From: Spirochaetales bacterium
Lineage (GTDB): Bacteria > Spirochaetota > Spirochaetia > SZUA-6 > JAFGRV01
Reading direction: 5' to 3'
NCBI GenBank assembly: GCA_016930085.1
Contig: JAFGHO010000125.1
Span: 1 to 64,000 of the forward strand
DNA length: 64,000 bases
Shown in pieces: positions 24,008 to 31,992 of the stretch. A model generated the notes under the pieces. The model ran no database searches. It was given only the letters and a program-made list of their open reading frames with translations, and was not told the DNA's origin. The stretch's first letter is position 1. Every line of letters begins with the position of its first letter. Made by a program: the position numbers and the translations under genes.

Positions 24008-24550
24008 TCAGAGACGAAGTATCCAAAAAGGTAAATAATGACTCGTATACATGGAAATTGATCCATTTCGACCTGGTAGATGTTGAATTATCATAGACAA
24101 TTGTCGTAAATTCCTCTGAAGGGACTGCCGTAAGCTATTCTCCTCACTACTCCATTGCTTAAATCTTTTCTCAAATTCTTCAATCACTTTATTTCCGTAT
24201 TTCTCAACCATCGCAAAAAACAACTCCAACAACCCCCTCAAAAGCTGCGCGATACTATAACAATTTAAGTCCGCATGCAGCAGCTTTATCTTACGATACA
24301 CATCTTCAGGAAAATACACATGTACATGTTCCCTGATTTCATCGCGATCAAGTGATACCGGTCGATATCGACTCATTCTTTGTTTTCCCCATTGATGCTC
24401 CTTTACAATCAAAGGATCAATAATAGATATAATTCCGACAATGACCCTGGACAACGATATTCTTGTACGGAACAAATGGAGATTTCTCAACTTTTCTTTC
24501 ATTGTATCCGTAATAATAAAATGGAATTCATGCGGATCTGATTGTATCAT
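24008..24550 (-). CDS. Protein of unknown function with two ribbon-helix-helix-like segments
   Basis: A 180-residue protein with CAAGGAG 7 nt before the ATG. Two segments have the strand-helix-helix pattern of RHH/CopG DNA-binding domains. Residues 9-44 read FHFIITDTMKEKLRNLH...SLSRVIVGIIS; residues 75-110 read VHVYFPEDVYRKIKLLH...SIAQLLRGLLELF. A coiled C-terminus with many Glu/Lys/Gln follows. If real, one chain would carry both halves of an RHH dimer. It recalls DUF1564-type proteins, but I cannot assign it. Nearby AT-rich, decayed sequence suggests an acquired or mobile context. Confidence 0.6.
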   Translation of the reverse strand: MIQSDPHEFHFIITDTMKEKLRNLHLFRTRISLSRVIVGIISIIDPLIVKEHQWGKQRMSRYRPVSLDRDEIREHVHVYFPEDVYRKIKLLHADLNCYSIAQLLRGLLELFFAMVEKYGNKVIEEFEKRFKQWSSEENSLRQSLQRNLRQLSMIIQHLPGRNGSISMYTSHYLPFWILRL

Positions 24551-25405
24551 ACACCACTCCTTGGTTAATTATTCTCACACATTATATAACGCTCAAAAAG
24601 TGCGTACGGCATTGATTTTTTTCATAAAAAAATAAAAGTCATACAAACTTATAATCATCGAGAATTATCCAAGTAATTGAATATATAAGGTAGAAAATAC
24701 ATTGATAACCATCAAACTTGAATTCCCGTAATAATATATATATGCTAAAGATGAAATATACGATTTACCGATGGCATTTCGTGCTTTATTTTAATCTTTT
24801 TATATGTAGGAGATCATATTCCGGATGAACCAAACTAAAAACAGAAACCGGGACACCAATGGCTAAGGAGTCTATCGGTATCTTTATAAAAAACGGTCTC
24901 CTGCATGATCGCTACCGGATCGTGAAAAGCGTCGGCACCCCCCTTAAAAACATCATCTTCACGCCGAAGAGACATTCTCGTTTCTCGGTTCCACGCCGCG
25001 GTTTTAGTTAAAAAATGATATCCGTCAAATCAACACGATCCATCAAAAGAAAATAGAAATCGAGGATTCCGAATAGGATACGTATGTCAATGATTTCATC
25101 AAGGACATAAAATAACAACATCGTGATCTGTATGACAAAGATTTCGACCAGGATGTTTATACACCGATAACAGCGGGGAAAAGCCATAAAAGTCATATTC
25201 GAAACGTAGACATGGAGAACGACGTGCGATAAAGATAAACCGTATACCGTCAGCTTTACAGAAAGGAGATAATATGAACGCTGACATCGACTATTTTCGG
25301 GAACCGATAATTCTCTATATACGGCACGAGAATTACAGAAAAGGCTTCACGGTTCGCCAATACTGCCGATCATGCACCGGTTTGCGGATAAAAGAATAGC
25401 CGATT
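24551..25405. other. 855-bp AT-rich stretch without an intact gene
   Basis: This region holds short frames and decayed coding sequence (see the pseudogene entry) plus a 41-codon frame at 25274-25399 (start MNADIDYFREPIIL) with a good AAGGAG. That short frame ends without a recognisable domain; it may be a small gene or another remnant. I see no RNA gene or terminal repeats. Confidence 0.5.
24859..25222 (+). pseudogene. Decayed coding sequence, possibly a kinase-like gene remnant
   Basis: ATG 24859 opens a 50-codon frame reading IFIKNGLLHDRYRIVKSVG, which looks like the start of a Ser/Thr kinase domain (usually L..RYRIV..LG.GG) but lacks the glycine loop. After its stop, another frame (about 25013-25222) reads like protein (NDIRQINTIHQKKIEIEDSE, then DTYVNDFIKDIK, then HRDLYDKDFDQDVYTPIT). 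It is broken by in-frame TAG and TAA codons. The pattern suggests a gene lost by point mutations and shifts. The original function is uncertain. Confidence 0.4.
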
Positions 25406-25990
25406 GTGAGAATTCGGATTAACATACCGGGATTTTTGTTGTATAATATCATTACCGTGAGTGTAATCATCGAAACAGAGCGCCTTATGATTCGTGAACT
25501 GGCGTCCGACGACGTCAATGAACTGTCGGAAGTGCTTTCCGATCCCCGCTTGATGATATATTATCCCCGGCCCTTCACCCGCGATGAAATAATACAATGG
25601 ATCGACCGTAATATCGGGAGTTATAAACGATACAACTACGGACTTTGGGCGGTTATATTGAAAGAAAACGAGGACTTTCTGGGCGACTGCGGCATTACAA
25701 TACAGGAAATAGAAGGCAGGCTGTTACCTGAAATCGGGTACCATATTAAAAGGGCGTATTGTGGAAAAGGGTACGCAACGGAAGCGGCGGCGGCATGTAT
25801 CGATTATGCGTTTCACCGTCTTAACATCGACACTCTCTATATGTTCACCAAACTAGACAATATTCCTTCGATACGGGTAGGTGAAAAAATCGGCATGAAA
25901 TTCGTAAAAAAATTTAATAAAAAGGTTATGGGGGTTGTTGTTCGGGAAGTACTCTATCGCATCAACAAGGAAAAAAGGCACGACACATGA
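25406..25990 (+). CDS. GNAT N-acetyltransferase (RimJ/RimL-like)
   Basis: The 194-residue frame opens at GTG 25406. The family usually starts about where ETERLMIREL occurs, so GTG 25457 may be the real start (177 residues). It has the GNAT pattern: ETERLMIREL (strand 1), DFLGDCGI (strand 4), then EIGYHIKRAYCGKGYATEAAAA, containing the acetyl-CoA-binding R/G-x-x-G-x-G/A, and RVGEKIGMKFV near the C-terminus. The acceptor may be a ribosomal protein N-terminus or a small molecule. It follows the decayed stretch and has no operon partner. Confidence 0.82.
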   Translation: MRIRINIPGFLLYNIITVSVIIETERLMIRELASDDVNELSEVLSDPRLMIYYPRPFTRDEIIQWIDRNIGSYKRYNYGLWAVILKENEDFLGDCGITIQEIEGRLLPEIGYHIKRAYCGKGYATEAAAACIDYAFHRLNIDTLYMFTKLDNIPSIRVGEKIGMKFVKKFNKKVMGVVVREVLYRINKEKRHDT

Positions 25991-26092
25991 ACAAAGCTAT
26001 TTCCATAAACACATCGAATGTAAACAAACGACTCCCAAAGGAGAAACGTTCTCCGGAAACCATTTGTTTATATCAATTAGTCCGATAAATTA

Positions 26093-26133
26093 CCGGTACG
26101 GTAACCTTTGTTGATCCGCAGGAACCGTGCCGG
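26093..26133 (-). terminator. Possible terminator of the DUF362-dockerin gene
   Basis: Arms CCGGTACGGT (26093-26102) and ACCGTGCCGG (26124-26133) pair with one mismatch around a 21-nt loop, 38 bp beyond the stop codon. No clear U-run follows on the minus strand. Confidence 0.35.
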
Positions 26134-26170
26134 GATTTCCATCATTACCGTTCACTGTATCGGCTTCGTA

Positions 26171-28066
26171 TCAGCAGAACTGGTAAATCAATCCCACCGA
26201 ATATTGCGCGATCAAAAGTGCGTCGACGATATTGATCTGTCCGTCGCAGTTGGTGTCCGCCCTGCTCTGATCGAAGTTCTGCGGATTAGCGCCCACGTAG
26301 AACTGCGCCGTAAGCAGCGCATCGACGATAGAGACTGAACCGTCGTTATTGACATCACCCAGAGCGCCTGCCGGCGGGTTCGTCCCGAAGGGTGGGTCCG
26401 TCATGAACGGGGGATTGGTCACGGTCGGCGGGTTTGTCACGACAGGGGGACTGGTCACGGTCGGCGGAGAAGTCGGTGAACCGCCCGAAGTCGCGAGAAG
26501 CTCGATCCCGTTTCCCGTCCCGAGGTTTCGCGAGTACTGCTTCGATTGCGGGTTGTTCCAATGCTCGTGAACACCCAGGCTTTGCAGAGACGATCCGTCG
26601 TTTTCAGGATCGTAGAAGGTTCCGGAGGGGGGGTTGTCAGCCTGCGCCGCTTCATGGAGATAATTATCGGCATTATCCCAGAGCGTCCATTCGCCATTGA
26701 GAAAATCCAGTGCGACCGAATCGATCGCCACGCCGTCCTGGGACATGAATATACTGGAAGGCCAGTCATTGTTGAAGGGAGCCATACTCCACCGTGTCGG
26801 GTTTCCGCTGATCTGTGGAGCGCCCCAGAGACCGTCGATAATAAAAAGAAGCGTTTTGCCACCGATTTCCCGATGCCCCAGAAGATCGACGAGACAGTTG
26901 TACGTTCCCATCCCGTTTCTATGGTCATTGATCGCCGTATGGATGTCACGACAGTTCTGGATCGATCCAAAGTGGTTTTTACCACATAAAGTGACCGCCG
27001 TTTCGCTTTCATGTTTTTTCAGCAGTGCGAGATTGATCAGGTATTCGGCGTCCCACAGGCACCGGGCGACGCGACGCGTCTGGGCATTCGATGAGGAGAT
27101 ACCCGAATAGGTGATGCCATTGTCCACCCACTGGACGGTCCCCACGGAACCCCAACCCATGGTCGCCTCAAACCGGACATTCGGATAGGCCTGCGACACG
27201 CAGGTGTACACATAATTTCCTATCGTGCCCACACCGCCGTCATAAACGACGATATTGTTTGCAGGCACCCCGGCATGCGAAACAAGTGATTCGACGACAG
27301 CCAGCACTGTTTCCGCCGTCGCGTCGATCGCGCTTCCCATTTTGTTCTGGGAGGATGTGTTGACCGTGTTTATTTTGATCGCGATCGTCTCGCCGCTGCT
27401 GTAGCCGGATGCCCCCCGGCCGTGATTCTGGTTAAAATACCGGAAAATCGCGTCCCACGCGCTCGATGCGTCCGATTCTCCGGCCAGGGTCATGACCGCG
27501 TCGGAGATCATCCGGTTTACCGCCTGCTGATTGGTATTACCCGACTGGTACCAGGAACCCGAAGGCGTGTCCGCCGTCGCGTCGGGATTGTGCGCCCATG
27601 CGACACGTCCCGGATTGATTCCCTTTGCCGTTCCGACGGGTGAATTGGCGGGATCGGCCGGATTCCAGTCCGCATAGACCACAGGCTGCTCGGCGATGAT
27701 CGTGTTGACCAGAGACGAGGTAAAAAGTCCCGCTCCGATGCAAAGTACCATATAGAAAAGCGCAGTCTTGACGCTCATCTTCTTTGTAAAGGCCTTGATT
27801 TTCTTGAAAAGGGTAAAAGAACCGAGAATTCCGGCAAGAAACGATATAAAACTCACACCGATGCCTGCCGCGATCCGCTGGCAGGGATATGCGGCCCGGC
27901 TTGGTTTTGGAACCGTTCGTATAAGGAACCAGACGATGGCGAGAATACCTATGACCGGAAGAAAAAACAGATGCTTTTTTTCCGACATCTTTACCGCGAT
28001 GATTTTCCCGGATTTCTTACATATTCGAAAATATTTTTTCATTATGTGCAGTATTGATCGATACAT
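26171..28066 (-). CDS. Membrane-anchored DUF362-domain protein with C-terminal dockerin
   Basis: The product has 631 residues, with AGAGG 7 nt before ATG 28066. Three hydrophobic helices (about 31-50, 64-90, 98-122) anchor it. Residues 130-545 contain the DUF362 pattern (IAIKINTVNTSS, AVVESLVSHAGVPANNIVVYDGG, LINLALLKKHESETAVTLCGKNHFGS, LFIIDGLWGA). A Ser/Thr/Pro linker (TNPP/TSPP repeats) leads to a dockerin (about 570-631): GDVNNDGSVSIVDALLTAQFYVG and DTNCDGQINIVDALLIAQYSVG. DUF362 proteins are uncharacterised; some have ferredoxin-like clusters, but none is seen here. With membrane helices and an outward dockerin, it could tether cohesin proteins to the cell. Confidence 0.85.
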   Translation of the reverse strand: MYRSILHIMKKYFRICKKSGKIIAVKMSEKKHLFFLPVIGILAIVWFLIRTVPKPSRAAYPCQRIAAGIGVSFISFLAGILGSFTLFKKIKAFTKKMSVKTALFYMVLCIGAGLFTSSLVNTIIAEQPVVYADWNPADPANSPVGTAKGINPGRVAWAHNPDATADTPSGSWYQSGNTNQQAVNRMISDAVMTLAGESDASSAWDAIFRYFNQNHGRGASGYSSGETIAIKINTVNTSSQNKMGSAIDATAETVLAVVESLVSHAGVPANNIVVYDGGVGTIGNYVYTCVSQAYPNVRFEATMGWGSVGTVQWVDNGITYSGISSSNAQTRRVARCLWDAEYLINLALLKKHESETAVTLCGKNHFGSIQNCRDIHTAINDHRNGMGTYNCLVDLLGHREIGGKTLLFIIDGLWGAPQISGNPTRWSMAPFNNDWPSSIFMSQDGVAIDSVALDFLNGEWTLWDNADNYLHEAAQADNPPSGTFYDPENDGSSLQSLGVHEHWNNPQSKQYSRNLGTGNGIELLATSGGSPTSPPTVTSPPVVTNPPTVTNPPFMTDPPFGTNPPAGALGDVNNDGSVSIVDALLTAQFYVGANPQNFDQSRADTNCDGQINIVDALLIAQYSVGLIYQFC

Positions 28067-28446
28067 TTTTTACCTCTTTCTTTAATGTATTTTCTTTTCG
28101 TTGCCCTATACTATCATAAACACGAACTCAATGCAAGCTTACGGTTATCCCGAGGATATTCACGCACTTTTATCACAAACTATTTGATGTTATTTTACAA
28201 TAAGTGTTTTTTGCTAAAAAAACATAGAATATTCCCCCTACATGAGTTCTTCATATGTATCGCCCGTTCATTCAATGTCCGGACGCCTTATCACCGGTAT
28301 TGGTGATAATTGTTCACCTGTATTGGTAATAGCTTTACCGTTTATTTCGTATTACGTTTTGTCTGTACCACGGGAACAGCCATGCGGTATTACGGACTAT
28401 ATACGAACCGTATGGTACATCCTGAATAAAATATAGGAGGTATACT
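28067..28446. other. 380-bp divergent intergenic region upstream of the GH5 gene
   Basis: AT-rich non-coding sequence between the DUF362-dockerin and GH5 genes. It holds the tandem dyads at 28288-28339 and a strong TAGGAGGT 6 nt before ATG 28447. I could not place a confident promoter. Confidence 0.5.
28288..28339. promoter_or_regulatory. Tandem inverted repeats, candidate operators of the GH5 cellulase gene
   Basis: A perfect dyad TTATCACC-GGTATT-GGTGATAA (28288-28309) is followed by an imperfect copy TTCACC-TGTATT-GGTAAT (28313-28330), centre to centre 23 bp or about two helical turns. A third overlapping dyad GGTAA-N5-TTACC covers 28325-28339. Such spacing suits cooperative repressor or activator dimers on one DNA face. 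The regulator is unknown. Confidence 0.5.
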
Positions 28447-30900
28447 ATGAAAGGTTATACAAAAAGCATGTTCTGTATGGTATTTATCATGATTTGTACG
28501 TTACTTTCCGCACAATCATGGCATATCGAGTACAAAACGCCGGATACCCATACACAGGAACAATGGATAAAGGCGTACTTTAAAATCTACAATGATTCGG
28601 GAACAACCGTCTCCTTATCCGATCTTACGATACGCTACTGGTACACGCCCGACGGTACGGCCGGGGATGTGTTCGGCTGCTGGTGGGCTCAGGCCGGGTC
28701 CGCGAATGTTACTGGTTCGTTCCAGGATATAACACCCCCCTTAACGGGCGCTGGCCGTTATTGTGAAATCGGATTTACGGCAGAAGCGGGAACGCTTTCA
28801 AGCGGTACCGATTCCGGTGAAATCCAGTGTGCCTGGCACGGGGCGGACTGGCGTACGTACGACGAGACGGACGATTACTCCCAGGACCACACACTCACCG
28901 CTTATACGACGTGGGACAGGGTGTGTCTCTATCTCGGCGGCGAGTCTGTCTGGGGTACGGAACCCGGTTCGGGACAGGATCCGACACCTGAAGTGACGCC
29001 GGAAACAACCACGACCACGACTCCGGAGAATACACCGACCCTTACGACTCCCGTGGATCCGACGCCGACCGAAACAGCGACACCGACGCCCTCCCCGACC
29101 CCGGAAGCGACCCCCGAACAGACCTCCGTCCCCGGAACGGGCACCGGGATCCTCCTCGAAGCCGAGGATTACACCGGATATTCCGATTCAACGGGCGGCA
29201 ATGAAGGGAACACCTACCGGACAGACGACGTCGATATCGAACCGTGCGCCGAAGGCGGCTACAATGTCGGCTGGATCACTGACGGGGAATGGCTTCAGTA
29301 CGATCTGGCTGTCGATGCTTCGGATATCTTTATCGTCTACGTCCGTGTGGCGAGTCCGCTTGGAAAAACCGACGGTTTTTACATCGAACTCGACGGTACC
29401 GACGTCACCGGACCGGTTGAAATTCCCAACACCGGCGCGTGGCAAAGCTGGCAGGACAGCGTTATCGGGGGTATTCCCATAAGCGCCGGAGTCCATACGC
29501 TTCGAATCGTGATGCACGGGGATTTCAACTTTAACTTTATCTATCTCGCTTCGGAAACCATGCCTCCCGGACCTACCGAACCGCCCGGGGCATTACCCAC
29601 CTCCACCCCCCCGCCGGGTTATGTCAGTGCCGTCAGCCGATTCGGCAGCCTTCAGGTATCGGGAACACAACTTTCCGACCAGAACGGGAATCCGGTACGC
29701 CTCAAGGGAATGTGTTCCCACGGACTTCAGTGGTTCCCGTTCATGAAGGAACACACGATTCACAACCTCGTCTATGACTGGAATATCCAGGTCATCCGCC
29801 CGGCCATGTATATCGAAGACTATAAAAACGGGGATTACTGGGGCGGATACATCGCGCAGCCCGAATACATGAAAAACAAATTGATCGAGATGATCGACGA
29901 CGCCCTTGACGCGGGTATCTATATCCTCATTGACTGGCACATTCATAACGATCCGACGAACTTTACATCGGAATCCCTTGCCTTTTTCGAGGAAATGGCG
30001 GCCGACTACGGATCGTATCCAAACATTATCTATGAAATCTGCAATGAACCGGAGAATGTCTCATGGTCCACGGTAAAATCGTACGCAACCGTCATCATCC
30101 CCGCCATCAGGGCGATCGATCCTGACAATATCATCATCGTCGGGACCCAGAACTGGTGCCAGGACCTCGACGTGGCAGCAGACGACCCCCTTACCGGGTA
30201 CACGAACATCATGTACGCCCTCCACTTCTACGCAGGGACCCATTATCAGTCTATCAGGGACAAGGCCGATTACGCCCTCAACAGCGGACTGCCGGTCATC
30301 GTCTCCGAATGGGGGACAAGCGATTCGACCGGCGGTTCGAACGGCGTTACCTATTTCCCCGAATCCGATGTGTGGGTCGACTGGATGAACCAGAGGAACC
30401 TCACCTGGATCAACTGGAACTTCAGCAATAAATCCGAATCATCGGCGGCACTGAAAGCGGATGCGAATATCGGCGGCCCGTGGGACGATGCCGATCTTAC
30501 CGCATCGGGGCTGTACATTAAAACCCTCATGCTTTCGGACGACCCCGAGCCGACCCCCACACCAACCACTCCGCCGGAACCAACTTCCACCACTCCGCCG
30601 GAACCAACTCCAACGTCACCGCCTGATCCGACCCCCACACCGCAGACGGGCGAAACCTGCACCCCGGGTTCTTCAATCACTCCGGATTTTGTCTACGATG
30701 GGACGGGCGACCATTGCTGGGAAGCGGCCTCGCTGGGGAATTATATCAATTCATGGAACCTCTCCGTTCTCGAAGTCAACGGGGTCGATCTGACCAACCA
30801 GTACGCAGGTGCGGAAAGTCTTCCGCCGAAAATCGACGGCAAGTACTATGTCCGCTACAAATGTTCAGTAAGCTGGGGTCATTTCGAAGCCAAAAATTAA
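28447..30900 (+). CDS. Multi-domain GH5 endoglucanase with CBM3 and CBM6 modules
   Basis: This 817-residue secreted enzyme has a signal peptide (1-22). An N-terminal CBM3 (about 24-176, WHIEYKT..., IRYWYTPDG) binds crystalline cellulose. A Thr/Pro/Glu linker follows, then a CBM6-like module (about 237-373, LEAEDY, NVGWITDGEWLQYDL). The catalytic GH5 domain spans about 395-700: LKGMCSHGLQWF, acid/base E534 in EICNEPE and nucleophile E621 in VSEWGT. A second Pro/Thr linker precedes a C-terminal module of about 75 residues (GSSITPDFVYDGTGDHCWEA, GKYYVRYKC) whose family I do not recognise; it is probably carbohydrate-binding. There is no dockerin, unlike the GH12 enzyme. Confidence 0.95.
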   Translation: MKGYTKSMFCMVFIMICTLLSAQSWHIEYKTPDTHTQEQWIKAYFKIYNDSGTTVSLSDLTIRYWYTPDGTAGDVFGCWWAQAGSANVTGSFQDITPPLTGAGRYCEIGFTAEAGTLSSGTDSGEIQCAWHGADWRTYDETDDYSQDHTLTAYTTWDRVCLYLGGESVWGTEPGSGQDPTPEVTPETTTTTTPENTPTLTTPVDPTPTETATPTPSPTPEATPEQTSVPGTGTGILLEAEDYTGYSDSTGGNEGNTYRTDDVDIEPCAEGGYNVGWITDGEWLQYDLAVDASDIFIVYVRVASPLGKTDGFYIELDGTDVTGPVEIPNTGAWQSWQDSVIGGIPISAGVHTLRIVMHGDFNFNFIYLASETMPPGPTEPPGALPTSTPPPGYVSAVSRFGSLQVSGTQLSDQNGNPVRLKGMCSHGLQWFPFMKEHTIHNLVYDWNIQVIRPAMYIEDYKNGDYWGGYIAQPEYMKNKLIEMIDDALDAGIYILIDWHIHNDPTNFTSESLAFFEEMAADYGSYPNIIYEICNEPENVSWSTVKSYATVIIPAIRAIDPDNIIIVGTQNWCQDLDVAADDPLTGYTNIMYALHFYAGTHYQSIRDKADYALNSGLPVIVSEWGTSDSTGGSNGVTYFPESDVWVDWMNQRNLTWINWNFSNKSESSAALKADANIGGPWDDADLTASGLYIKTLMLSDDPEPTPTPTTPPEPTSTTPPEPTPTSPPDPTPTPQTGETCTPGSSITPDFVYDGTGDHCWEAASLGNYINSWNLSVLEVNGVDLTNQYAGAESLPPKIDGKYYVRYKCSVSWGHFEAKN

Positions 30901-30911
30901 GACAATTGTCG

Positions 30912-30942
30912 TACAAAGGCAGCCTGAACGGCTGCCTTTGTA
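30912..30942 (+). terminator. Intrinsic terminator after the GH5 gene
   Basis: A perfect 13-bp stem (30912-30924 with 30930-30942) around a TGAAC loop, core GGCAGCC/GGCTGCC. It shares the core sequence of the GH12 terminator. A 10-bp palindrome GACAATTGTC (30901-30910) lies between the stop codon and the stem. Confidence 0.8.
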
Positions 30943-30984
30943 TACATAAAAACGACAGGTGTTTTAGCGCCTTTCAATACAGTG

Positions 30985-31011
30985 AAAAACACTTGCACCG
31001 TAAGTGTTTTT
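30985..31011 (+). terminator. Second hairpin upstream of the SiaB-like gene
   Basis: A 10-bp stem (AAAAACACTT 30985-30994 with AAGTGTTTTT 31002-31011) and a 7-nt loop, ending in T. It sits 22 nt before ATG 31034, so it may be a second terminator or a leader element of the signalling operon. Confidence 0.5.
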
Positions 31012-31033
31012 TAAGTAAAATCGGGAATGAATC

Positions 31034-31588
31034 ATGATCAATGACCTCCATACATTCAAAGACGGAATACAAAAAAGCGGTATCATCTGCTGCTTTACCG
31101 GGCCGTTCACACAGGACCTGCTGATCGGGATCGGTGCGACAATCAAGAGAAAAATGGAACTCGAAGGCGAACACACGAGGATTATCCTCGATCTGTTCTC
31201 CGTGCTTGTCGAGGAAACACAGAACATCATCCATCACTCCGCGGAACGCACCCCCAACCTCCCCTCCTCACCGGAAAAACAGACACTCGCATGCGGTATC
31301 ATCGTCGTCGGCAAAGAAAATCACCGCTATTATATCCAGGGCGGCAATTACATCGATAACGACAGGATAGCGGCGATCCGGGAGAAACTGGATGCCCTCG
31401 GCCATATGAGTAGAAAGGAACTGGATACCTATTATAAAAAACAGCGAAGGCAGAAATCCGTGAACAAAACCCAGAAGGCCGGTCTCGGTTTTATCGAAGT
31501 CGCCCGAAAGGTGAGTAAACCAATCGAATATACCTTCAAGAAAATAGACAACGCTCGTTCTTTTTTTTCATTTATCGCGACTATATAA
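31034..31588 (+). CDS. SiaB-family protein kinase (DUF6272)
   Basis: A 184-residue protein resembling SiaB of Pseudomonas, a GHKL-type kinase that phosphorylates the partner protein SiaC. Visible pattern: IICCFTGPFTQDLLIGIG near the N-terminus, the ATP-site helix RIILDLFSVLVEETQNIIHHS (E..QN), and CGIIVVGKENHRYYIQGGNYID. The gene lies 11 bp before a SiaC homologue, and a hybrid kinase follows; in Pseudomonas the neighbours are a PP2C phosphatase (SiaA) and a diguanylate cyclase (SiaD), not seen here. Only a weak GGGA precedes the ATG. Confidence 0.82.
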   Translation: MINDLHTFKDGIQKSGIICCFTGPFTQDLLIGIGATIKRKMELEGEHTRIILDLFSVLVEETQNIIHHSAERTPNLPSSPEKQTLACGIIVVGKENHRYYIQGGNYIDNDRIAAIREKLDALGHMSRKELDTYYKKQRRQKSVNKTQKAGLGFIEVARKVSKPIEYTFKKIDNARSFFSFIATI

Positions 31589-31599
31589 AGGAAAGAAAT

Positions 31600-31992
31600 A
31601 TGGAAAATCTTGTTATCAAAGCAACAAAGTGTACGCCCCGTATCGTGTTCGACAGCGAACACGCATCTCTCGAGATCAGCGGTGTGTCGTATCCCGAAAA
31701 CACCTCGGCGTTCTACACCCCCGTATTCGAATGGCTGAACACCTTTATGGCGACGCCAAAAATCGGAAAAGTGAATGTGCGGCTTGAAATAGAATATTTC
31801 AACAGCAGCTCATCCAAGATACTTCTCGATTTCTTCGATATCCTCGATGAGGCCGCGGGCGGGGGAAAGAAAATCACCGTTTACTGGGTGTATGACAGCC
31901 GTAACCAGCAGGCCCTTCAATACGGAATCGAGTTCAAGGAGGACATCAACCACCTCGATTTCCATATCACCTGCAAGGACGCAAACGAATGA
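31600..31992 (+). CDS. SiaC-family regulatory phosphoprotein (DUF1987)
   Basis: A 130-residue protein with the DUF1987 pattern: TPRIVFDSEHASLEISGVSYPENTSAFY, then LEIEYFNSSSSKILLDFFDIL and VYWVYDSRNQQALQYGIEF. In Pseudomonas, SiaC is phosphorylated by SiaB on a Thr in this loop and, when unphosphorylated, binds and activates a diguanylate cyclase. Here the loop has four Ser (69-72), so phosphorylation on Ser is expected. AAAGGAAAG precedes the ATG. Its stop overlaps the start of the hybrid kinase by 4 bp (ATGA), indicating translational coupling. Confidence 0.85.
   Translation: MENLVIKATKCTPRIVFDSEHASLEISGVSYPENTSAFYTPVFEWLNTFMATPKIGKVNVRLEIEYFNSSSSKILLDFFDILDEAAGGGKKITVYWVYDSRNQQALQYGIEFKEDINHLDFHITCKDANE

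Noticed and set aside
28980-29130. Repeat-like ACGCC/CCGAC tracts in the GH5 gene
   Set aside because: They are the Thr/Pro linker between CBM3 and CBM6, not a mobile or CRISPR repeat.
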